DNA of 6,221 nt from an uncultured Lachnospiraceae bacterium. GTDB taxonomy: Bacteria; Bacillota; Clostridia; Lachnospirales; Lachnospiraceae. Position numbers and translations under genes: made by a program. The stretch is taken from NCBI GenBank assembly GCA_905236615.1, contig CAJORC010000121.1, positions 1 through 6,221 on the forward strand, in the 5' to 3' direction. A model generated the notes under the pieces. It saw nothing but the letters and a program-made list of their open reading frames with translations. It ran no database searches and had not been told where the DNA came from. Below are positions 1 to 5,432 of the stretch, one piece after another. Position 1 is the first letter of the stretch. Each line of letters starts with the position of its first letter.

Positions 1-521
1 CCCTTCGGTATATAACCACCAGACTCTCCATTCTCATAATAAGCACATACTACATAATCTCTCCCTGACTCTGCCAGTTTTTTGTACCAGGGAGTATCCA
101 TCACACGATCCTGACTTATAAAATATCTTCCGTTAACAATGGTAGGATTGTCCGTACATATCGTTATCCCGTCCGTTGACTCCGCAGAATAATAATACTG
201 AATAGCTTCGCTCTCCATCAGTTCATTATAGGCAGTGTAATAATCCGCTTCCGACTCGTATCTCCTTTCCAGAAAGTCATCTATCGTATCCATTCGTTCG
301 ATATAGTCTGCAATAGAGATCAGTCCCCTAAGAGAATTCCTGATATCGTATTCCAGCTGACTCGCCGAGTTCTTCATTTCAGCCATGGTCTGATTTCTGT
401 TTTCACTTTCGATGTTTCGGAAAAAGTAAATATTCGTCAAAAGCATCGGAATAAAGATACTCACAAAAATAATTATTAAGTTCTTTTCCCTGAGTTTCAG
501 GTTATTCAGTATTTTTATCAT
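1..521 (-). CDS. Sensor histidine kinase, YesM type, N-terminal fragment (cut by window edge)
   Basis: The reading frame opens with ATG at 521 and runs without a stop for 173 codons to the left edge, so only the N-terminus is visible. Residues about 14-34 form a hydrophobic membrane helix (LIIIFVSIFIPMLLTNIYFF) after a basic LKLREKN stretch, as in YesM-family kinases. The following segment would be extracellular: a helical stretch (about 37-110), then a Cache-like sensor part with TDNPTIVNGRYF (123-134) and MDTPWYKKLAESG (141-153), a pattern familiar from YesM sensors. HAMP and kinase domains would lie outside the window. In the known family the kinase phosphorylates an AraC-type YesN response regulator and often controls carbohydrate use. 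An in-frame TGA two codons before the ATG blocks a longer start, yet no clear Shine-Dalgarno is visible, so the exact start is less certain. It lies 92 bp behind the GH43 gene on the same strand. The kinase assignment rests on the N-terminal pattern alone. Confidence 0.72.
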   Translation of the reverse strand, partial: MIKILNNLKLREKNLIIIFVSIFIPMLLTNIYFFRNIESENRNQTMAEMKNSASQLEYDIRNSLRGLISIADYIERMDTIDDFLERRYESEADYYTAYNELMESEAIQYYYSAESTDGITICTDNPTIVNGRYFISQDRVMDTPWYKKLAESGRDYVVCAYYENGESGGYIPK

Positions 522-541
522 AAATCAGTTTCAGATACGGC

Positions 542-573
542 AAAAGCCCCCGCTGCTCTCGCAGTGAGGGTTT
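542..573 (-). terminator. Hairpin terminator downstream of the GH43 gene
   Basis: Read on the minus strand, CCCTCACTGC, a GAGA loop and GCAGCGGGGG form a 10-position stem with one G-U and one A-C mismatch. A short CTTTT follows and AAA precedes. It lies about 40 bp after the GH43 stop codon and just before the sensor kinase start. The T run is short, so some read-through into the kinase gene is possible. The A/T flanks on both sides mean it could also work in the other direction. Confidence 0.6.
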
Positions 574-613
574 CGCCATTGGATAATGGATTTTAATTGT
601 ATCTTGTTGGCAT

Positions 614-3600
614 TTAGAATATAACAGTTGTGGTATAGTTTCTGCCATTGATCTGTGCAGTTACTTTTACCTTGCCTTTTTTACTTCTTGTTACAAGGAC
701 ATGTCTTCCGTCCTTGGATACAGATATCTTAACTTCTTTCGGCTTGTTACTTGTCCATACAGCGGTTGAAATATCTGTTCCTTCCAGAGTGATCGCTGCA
801 GATCCTCCTTCTGCCTTAACCTTCTTCGGCATCTTAGGCTGCTCAACAGTAACGGTCTTGGTCACTTCCTTACCGCCGGCTGTAAAGCTGACAGTAAATC
901 CTGTGCACTTCTTTCTGATGGTAAGTTTGCCCTTCTTGCTGACCTTAACGCCCTTACCTGCAGTAATCTTGAATGAGCCCTTATCACCCTCAAGAACAAG
1001 CTTCTTAGCCGATGCATTTATGGTAACTTTACCTGACTCAGCAGCAAGAAGTGTTGTTGTATCACCCGGTGCTGCGATCTGGTCTGCTGTCGAAGTTTTT
1101 CCGTTACCTGCAGATGCCCTTGCTGCCGGCTCTGAAACAGGTTTTGTGGGATCTTCCTTCTTTTCCTCTGAAGGTTTTTCACCCGGCTGATCGGGATCTA
1201 CTGTAGGATCATCCTCACCCGGCTTCTCGGGTTCTGCAGGATCATCCTCACCCGGTTTTTCAGGTTCTGTAGGATCATCTTCACCCGGTTTTTCGGGATC
1301 TTCTATCGGATCATCATGTCCGGGATCTTCACCCGGCTTCTCAGGATCCACTGCAGGATCTTCGCTCGGGCTCGGCTTCTCCGGTGTTTCGATCTTGCCA
1401 TCTCCAAAGATATAGGAGTCAATTGTCATGAGATCCTTTCCGTCACCCTTGAATACGAAGAATACGTTTCTCTCGCCTGTTATCTTTGTGATTTCAGTTG
1501 AAATATCTGTATACTCGTCTGTTCCTTCAGGTACTTCAACTGTTCCGATCAGGCTTCCCTGAGGACTGTCAAGACGTACCTCGATGCTGCCGCCTTTTTC
1601 TGACTTAACTCTTGCAGTAAATTTATCAGTACCTTCATCTCCGAAATCAGCACCTGCAACACTTGTCCAGTCACCGTCATCAACTGATGTAAGTTCTCTG
1701 TTTGCGTTGCTTCCATCAATATCTGCAACCTTGATTCCCTTATTCCATGCAATGGTCTCTGCCTCTATTGTCTTGTAAGGATCAAGGCTCTCAAGCTGGC
1801 TTATTCCTTCGTAAGTTCCCTTAACCGGAAGGATATTTCCATCTTCATCAAACTCCAATTTGTCAATGTGAGTTGAACGGTATCCCTTTGCAGTTCCGAG
1901 CTCCTTTGCTACTGTCTGTGCATGATAAAGGAAGTAGCTCTTTCCCCTGAATACGAATGTTGCATGATGGTTATTTCCGCCAACGCCAAACCATGTAGCC
2001 GGATTGTCAAAAATCTCTCCTGCGTATTTGAACGGTCCCATAGGGCTGTCACTTACCATATAAGCAATGTTACCGTTTCCGGGATAGCCTTCCTTACTAT
2101 GGTTCATGAAGTTGGTACAATAATTATAATAATACTTTCCCTTGTATTTGAATATACCTGAATCCTCAAACATTGCCGGAGCATCGATCTCTACAGCTTC
2201 TCCATCAATGCTGATCATGTCATCGCCAAGCTTGGCAACTCTTGCTGTATGAGGGTTATAAGCTTCTCCGTTGGCTCCGTTGTTCGGAATACCTCCACCG
2301 AAGTAGATGTAAGCCGAACCATCATCATCTACAAGTACAGCCGGGTCAAAGCACCATTCAACTCCTTCGCAGCCGGGAACTTTTCTGTTTAAGAGATATC
2401 CGCCAATCGGATCTTTCCAGGGACCAATAGGAGAATCACTCTCTACAACTCCGATTCCGCTTCCGTCGTTAGCAAAGTAGAGGAAGAATTTATCCTTACC
2501 ATCAACTACCTTATGTGCAATAGCCGGAGCCCATGAGTGGCTTGCCCACTTAGCCGGTCCGTCACTGCCGGCGATCTTCATTGTACCGTGGTCAGTCCAG
2601 TTGACCATATCAGATGAAGATATTACTCTAAGTGTCTTGATGTATCCAAAACTATTGTCCTTCAGCTTTCCATTTGAGTCATACTCATAATCATCGGCTG
2701 TCATGTAAACATATACTCTGTCGTTGTAAACAATAGCATAAGGATCAGCACCGAATTCCTGAGTGTAAAGCGGGTTGGAACATCCGAGTTTCTTTGCGAT
2801 CGCGCCTGTATCAAGGTAGGTAAGAAGCAGCTTCTTCTTTGCATCCTTAACTTCATAGAATGTATTCTTACCGTCATCAACATGTGCTTTCAGGATGGAT
2901 ATTTTAGCCTCTGTATCCTTTCTGACATAGCCATTCAGCTTAAGCTTTAATGTTGCAAACGAGCCGTCTTCTGCACTAAAGGCAACGTCATCACCCTTTA
3001 CGTTTAATACAAGATTGCCGTCTTCAACCTTATATTCTGTGTCACCACTTATGGCATCCTTATTAAATTCAACATCATCAACGCTTACCTTATCGGGAAG
3101 TGCTACTATAAGCTTAAGATTCTTATATCCTTTTTTCTCAAGCTTATCAAGTTTGATTTTTGCATCAAATTCCTGATTGATAACACCGAGCACTTCTTCA
3201 GGCGACTCAATAGCTGCCTTTAAGCTGCTCGTTCTATAATCCTTGCCTTCCTCGCTCTCATCCTTTGCCAGTTCGATTATGGAAAGATCATCTGCTGTTA
3301 TATCTATGATGTCAGATTCTTTTGTATCTTTTGCACTCTTCCACGGTGTCTCAAAGTATACGCTGACAACAGATCTGTCATCATCCTCAGTAAATGTGTA
3401 CTCTCCGGAGAGTTCTACCCATTCGCCCTTCTTAACTTCTTTAGTATCTATATTGGTAAAGTTCTCTCCCTCGCCTCTTCTGATGGACATAGCGATAGAC
3501 TGTTTATCAACCTGATCCTGCTTTACCCATGCACTGAACTTATAAGTATATCCCTCTTTGAATTCTTTTTCAAATTTCTGACCAAAACCATCGTTTGTAA

Positions 3601-4483
3601 GGCTTCTGTTAACAACTTTAACAGCTTTCTTTCCGCTGTGGGAATCCTTTGTCTCTACGATCTTGAGGTTTTCGTTCTTTCCTGTCTCATGCTCATAAGT
3701 CGTCCAGCCTTCAGTTCCTTTTTCTGCATCGCCGTTTACTGCTAATTCGCTGTCCCCGTTTTCATAACTGATCGAGAGGTCATCGAGGTAATAATCCATC
3801 AGGTCGTTCTCTTTTGTCGGGCTTCCGCTCCATGGTGTCTCTATGAATACGCGGTTGAAATCATCATTAAAGGTCCACTCCTGACCCTCACATGTTACTG
3901 ACTCAGGAACCGTATATGTTCCTTCGAACTCTGTCCATTCACCCTTCTTTGCATTGAACTGAACTATATTGTCTCTATATCTGTATGAAGGTCCGTTCTG
4001 AATCTCAAGTCTGAACGCTTTTGTGGCAGGACCGTCCTTATACATAAGCTTTCCTTTGAACTTATAAGTCTTTCCTATCTCAAGCTTACCATCAAGATTC
4101 TGCTCAGCACCTGCACCTGTGGTTTCCCTGTTCTTAACCCATATACAGTAATTTCCATCATTCTCCGGCTCCTCATCTTCAGAAGCATTCAGAGCGTTGA
4201 CCGACTGTACATCAAGCTCCCCTCTTTCAGTGTTTGTTACACTCCATCCTTCAGTTGTTCCGGTCGAAACATCTCCGTTTGTGGTAAGTTCAACAGCTAC
4301 TTTCTTTCTTCCGCTCTTTGCTGTTTTAGCTTCTGAGCCGGTTTCTTCAGCCAGAATTTCAAGTCCGGTTTCCGTACGTACCTCTGCTGCCAGAGCATTT
4401 ACCGGAACATTCCCCAATGCAAGCATCATTGCCAATGTGGCTGCCGTTGCGCGCGAGCCCATCAGTCTTTTTTTGATTCCCAT
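614..4483 (-). CDS. Secreted multimodular GH43 glycoside hydrolase (arabinofuranosidase/xylosidase type) with CBM4/9-like and CBM6-like modules
   Basis: This 1289-residue protein probably acts outside the cell on arabinoxylan-like hemicellulose, releasing arabinofuranosyl or xylosyl units. Residues 1-32 are a signal peptide (KKR, hydrophobic core, cleavage near ALA-A). Two related CBM4/9-like modules follow at about 63-240 and 247-404, both opening with NGD and GW and closing with an ETPW then DDLSI motif. Residues 418-556 resemble a cohesin-like beta-sandwich. The GH43 domain spans about 568-890, with expected catalytic D580 (GADPYAIVY), D713 (CFDPAVLVDDDG) and E773 (APAMFEDSGIFKY), plus H839/H840 in GGNNHHATF. 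A CBM6-like module covers about 903-1026 (starting KTIEAETIAW). An acidic Pro-rich linker (1032-1118) leads to Lys-rich Ig-like domains (about 1145-1289). No LPXTG motif or transmembrane anchor ends the protein. The ATG at 4483 is chosen for its GGAGG and the signal peptide directly after it; the frame is open to 4585 but that extension would bury the signal. The family is clear; substrate and GH43 subfamily are not. Confidence 0.93.
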   Translation of the reverse strand: MGIKKRLMGSRATAATLAMMLALGNVPVNALAAEVRTETGLEILAEETGSEAKTAKSGRKKVAVELTTNGDVSTGTTEGWSVTNTERGELDVQSVNALNASEDEEPENDGNYCIWVKNRETTGAGAEQNLDGKLEIGKTYKFKGKLMYKDGPATKAFRLEIQNGPSYRYRDNIVQFNAKKGEWTEFEGTYTVPESVTCEGQEWTFNDDFNRVFIETPWSGSPTKENDLMDYYLDDLSISYENGDSELAVNGDAEKGTEGWTTYEHETGKNENLKIVETKDSHSGKKAVKVVNRSLTNDGFGQKFEKEFKEGYTYKFSAWVKQDQVDKQSIAMSIRRGEGENFTNIDTKEVKKGEWVELSGEYTFTEDDDRSVVSVYFETPWKSAKDTKESDIIDITADDLSIIELAKDESEEGKDYRTSSLKAAIESPEEVLGVINQEFDAKIKLDKLEKKGYKNLKLIVALPDKVSVDDVEFNKDAISGDTEYKVEDGNLVLNVKGDDVAFSAEDGSFATLKLKLNGYVRKDTEAKISILKAHVDDGKNTFYEVKDAKKKLLLTYLDTGAIAKKLGCSNPLYTQEFGADPYAIVYNDRVYVYMTADDYEYDSNGKLKDNSFGYIKTLRVISSSDMVNWTDHGTMKIAGSDGPAKWASHSWAPAIAHKVVDGKDKFFLYFANDGSGIGVVESDSPIGPWKDPIGGYLLNRKVPGCEGVEWCFDPAVLVDDDGSAYIYFGGGIPNNGANGEAYNPHTARVAKLGDDMISIDGEAVEIDAPAMFEDSGIFKYKGKYYYNYCTNFMNHSKEGYPGNGNIAYMVSDSPMGPFKYAGEIFDNPATWFGVGGNNHHATFVFRGKSYFLYHAQTVAKELGTAKGYRSTHIDKLEFDEDGNILPVKGTYEGISQLESLDPYKTIEAETIAWNKGIKVADIDGSNANRELTSVDDGDWTSVAGADFGDEGTDKFTARVKSEKGGSIEVRLDSPQGSLIGTVEVPEGTDEYTDISTEITKITGERNVFFVFKGDGKDLMTIDSYIFGDGKIETPEKPSPSEDPAVDPEKPGEDPGHDDPIEDPEKPGEDDPTEPEKPGEDDPAEPEKPGEDDPTVDPDQPGEKPSEEKKEDPTKPVSEPAARASAGNGKTSTADQIAAPGDTTTLLAAESGKVTINASAKKLVLEGDKGSFKITAGKGVKVSKKGKLTIRKKCTGFTVSFTAGGKEVTKTVTVEQPKMPKKVKAEGGSAAITLEGTDISTAVWTSNKPKEVKISVSKDGRHVLVTRSKKGKVKVTAQINGRNYTTTVIF
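1180..1370 (-). repeat. In-frame tandem repeat encoding the PEKPGEDDP linker
   Basis: On the plus strand the heptamer CACCCGG recurs at 1180, 1216, 1249, 1282 and 1330, giving unit lengths of 36, 33, 33 and 48 bases, all multiples of three. The unit encodes about 11 residues of the type EKPGEDDPTEP on the minus strand. It forms an acidic, probably extended linker between the CBM6-like module and the C-terminal Ig-like domains. The two 33-base units are nearly identical at DNA level, which suggests recent duplication and possible length variation between strains. Confidence 0.85.
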
Positions 4484-4491
4484 ATCCTTCT

Positions 4492-4496
4492 CCTCC
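4492..4496 (-). promoter_or_regulatory. Ribosome binding site of the GH43 gene
   Basis: GGAGG on the minus strand, within GGAGGAGAAGGAT, sits 8 bases before the ATG at 4483. This strong site, together with the signal peptide that starts there, decides against the upstream in-frame ATG at 4585, which has no comparable site. Confidence 0.88.
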
Positions 4497-4525
4497 AGAA
4501 ATAAGTGAATATAAAATGCCTCCGT

Positions 4526-4559
4526 CAAACGAAATCCCTTAACCCCCGATTTCCGTTTG
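4526..4559 (-). repeat. Inverted repeat in the leader of the GH43 gene
   Basis: CAAACGAAAT (4526-4535) and ATTTCCGTTTG (4549-4559) are complementary apart from one bulged base, with a 13-base loop that reads CGGGGGTTAAGGG on the minus strand. The repeat lies about 42 bases upstream of the GH43 start, so it could be a leader hairpin in the mRNA or a binding site for a regulator in the DNA. It has no T run and is not a convincing intrinsic terminator. I do not recognise it as a known riboswitch. Confidence 0.5.
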
Positions 4560-4613
4560 TTTGATTTTATATACATTTTATACATTCTGACAGGATTTTC
4601 ATCCCTATAAAGT

Positions 4614-4661
4614 TAAGGATATTAGGATATATGTCTTAATAATCTATAGTTTTTAGGATAT
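4614..4661. repeat. Three short direct repeats (TTAGGATAT type) upstream of the GH43 gene
   Basis: TAAGGATAT at 4614-4622 is followed directly by TTAGGATAT at 4622-4630, and an exact third copy lies at 4653-4661. The last two start 31 bases apart, about three helical turns. They lie 130-180 bases upstream of the GH43 start, a plausible place for activator sites such as those of AraC-type regulators. The region is AT-rich, so chance recurrence is possible and no regulator is identified. Confidence 0.3.
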
Positions 4662-4689
4662 CATTGGTTATTTAGTACAACTTTTTATC

Positions 4690-4728
4690 GTTTGCCCTCA
4701 CAAAGATACATATTTGGTGTAAGCAAAC
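4690..4728. repeat. Imperfect inverted repeat behind the chemoreceptor remnant
   Basis: GTTTGC (4690-4695) and GCAAAC (4723-4728) are perfect complements, and the interior can add weaker pairs between CACAAA and TTTGGTG. The repeat begins directly after the stop codon of the chemoreceptor remnant on the minus strand, so it may be the old terminator of that gene. On the plus strand it is followed by TTTATTT; on the minus strand no T run follows. Confidence 0.35.
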
Positions 4729-4729
4729 T

Positions 4730-4807
4730 TTATTTAAAGAATTTAACCTCCTCATTCAGCTGATCCGTCATGGATGAAAGTTCATTAGAAGCCCTTCCAA
4801 CTGTTGC
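4730..4807 (-). pseudogene. C-terminal remnant of a methyl-accepting chemotaxis protein
   Basis: The minus strand encodes 25 residues, ATVGRASNELSSM followed by TDQLNEEVKFFK, ending in TAA at 4730-4732. This closely resembles the extreme C-terminus of methyl-accepting chemotaxis proteins, which typically end in a pattern like ASEELSSMAEQL...VSRFK. An in-frame TAA at 4808-4810 interrupts the frame. Before it the same frame gives VDRLSAYTSS (4811-4840), which could be more of the receptor, and a further stop follows at 4853-4855. The signalling hairpin, HAMP, membrane and sensor parts of a receptor are absent, since msrC on the opposite strand starts at 4896. I infer a gene deleted down to its tail and then damaged by a stop. 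The match is short and rests on recognising the pattern. Confidence 0.5.
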
Positions 4808-4835
4808 TTAAGAAGAGGTATAAGCAGAAAGTCTA

Positions 4836-4864
4836 TCGACTAAGCGCATTATTTATGTTATCAT
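4836..4864 (+). promoter_or_regulatory. Predicted sigma-A promoter of msrC with extended -10
   Basis: TATCAT at 4859-4864 is a good -10 box preceded by TG at 4856-4857 (extended -10, TGT-TATCAT). A -35-like TCGACT at 4836-4841, matching four of six consensus bases, lies 17 bases upstream. Transcription would begin near 4871, leaving a leader of about 25 bases before the msrC start codon. The promoter overlaps the upstream end of the decayed chemoreceptor frame. Confidence 0.55.
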
Positions 4865-4882
4865 CGACTTACATTTGGCAAC

Positions 4883-4887
4883 GGAGG
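4883..4887 (+). promoter_or_regulatory. Ribosome binding site of msrC
   Basis: GGAGG is placed 8 bases before the ATG at 4896. It decides the start: an in-frame TTG at 4875 lies upstream of this site and would make the site part of the coding sequence. Confidence 0.88.
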
Positions 4888-4895
4888 AATATATT

Positions 4896-5348
4896 ATGAC
4901 AGATTATAAGTTACTGGCAGAACAGCTGAAAGCATTGACTGAAGAGGAAAAAAACTATCTTCCGGTTCTGTCAAATGCATCTGCACTTATTATGGAGACA
5001 ATGGAAGACCTGAATTGGGCAGGATTTTATCTCATAAATAACGGTTCACTCCTTCTGGGACCTTTTCAGGGAAAAGTGGCATGTATCAGAATAGCTCTTG
5101 GAAAAGGAGTCTGCGGTACGGCTGCCGAGAAAGATGAGACAATGCTGGTTAAAAATGTGCACGAATTTCCGGGACATATTGCCTGTGACAGCGCATCTAA
5201 TTCAGAGATAGTCGTACCGATACATAAGGATGGTAAAGTTATCGGAGTACTGGATATTGACAGTCCCAGTCTGAACCGTTTCGACGATGATGACAGAGCA
5301 GGGCTTGAAGCATTTGTAAAGGTTCTGGAAGATCAGATGCAGATATAG
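4896..5348 (+). CDS. msrC: Free methionine-(R)-sulfoxide reductase (fRMsr), GAF domain
   Basis: This 150-residue cytoplasmic enzyme reduces free L-methionine-(R)-sulfoxide to methionine, using thioredoxin-type reductant in the known family. It consists of a single GAF domain and has the usual length for the family. The signature motifs are NWAGFYL (40-46), GPFQGKVAC (55-63), GKGVCGTAA (69-77) and HEFPGHIACDSASNSEIVVP (89-108). The three conserved cysteines are present at 63, 73 and 97; their 10- and 24-residue spacings equal those of Cys84, Cys94 and Cys118 in the E. coli enzyme. The gene has its own promoter and ribosome binding site, is divergent from the GH43 gene and appears monocistronic, as the next gene is convergent. 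Its role is oxidative damage repair, with no evident link to the polysaccharide enzyme. Confidence 0.95.
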   Translation: MTDYKLLAEQLKALTEEEKNYLPVLSNASALIMETMEDLNWAGFYLINNGSLLLGPFQGKVACIRIALGKGVCGTAAEKDETMLVKNVHEFPGHIACDSASNSEIVVPIHKDGKVIGVLDIDSPSLNRFDDDDRAGLEAFVKVLEDQMQI

Positions 5349-5355
5349 GTTCCTG

Positions 5356-5382
5356 TGAATGCGGAATTTACTTCCGCATTCA
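5356..5382 (+). terminator. Hairpin just after msrC, without a T run
   Basis: TGAATGCGGAA (5356-5366) and TTCCGCATTCA (5372-5382) form a perfect 11-bp stem with a 5-base TTTAC loop, beginning 8 bases after the msrC stop codon. Its position fits an msrC 3' end. No T run follows on the plus strand, where AGTGTAAAAAAAG comes next, so it is not a canonical intrinsic terminator. It may protect the 3' end or act together with transcription collision from the convergent gene. Confidence 0.55.
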
Positions 5383-5387
5383 AGTGT

Positions 5388-5414
5388 AAAAAAAGCACCC
5401 CATTTCTGAGATGC
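5388..5414 (-). terminator. Intrinsic terminator of the 220-residue protein gene
   Basis: On the minus strand GCATCTC, an AGAAAT loop and GGGGTGC form a 7-bp stem with two G-U pairs, followed immediately by seven T (plus-strand A at 5388-5394). It lies 18 bases after the stop codon of the gene at 5433-6095, which is typical for an intrinsic terminator. Confidence 0.75.
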
Positions 5415-5432
5415 CTAAAGACGAATTATAAT

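Noticed and set aside
502..579. A 25-codon minus-strand frame from ATG at 579 overlapping the kinase start
   Set aside because: It reads through the terminator hairpin and has no ribosome binding site, so it is best explained by chance.
648..1190. A plus-strand open frame of 180 codons opposite the GH43 gene
   Set aside because: It lies entirely inside the GH43 gene on the other strand, has no ribosome binding site that I can see and gives a low-complexity hydrophobic translation typical of a shadow frame.
1180..1370. CRISPR-like reading of the regularly spaced CACCCGG repeats
   Set aside because: The spacings are multiples of three, the units encode a Pro/Glu/Asp linker in frame, and there are no unique spacers between identical long repeats.
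4197..4508. A plus-strand open frame of 103 codons over the signal-peptide end of the GH43 gene
   Set aside because: It is Ser/Val/Phe-rich low-complexity sequence antisense to a well-supported gene, with no start signal.
4484..4585. The 34-codon extension of the GH43 frame to an upstream ATG
   Set aside because: It has no good ribosome binding site, would place a hydrophilic stretch before the signal peptide, and the GGAGG at 4492-4496 clearly serves the ATG at 4483.
4875..4895. TTG at 4875 as the start of msrC
   Set aside because: The GGAGG at 4883-4887 would lie inside the coding sequence, and the family normally begins close to the MTDYKLL start at 4896.
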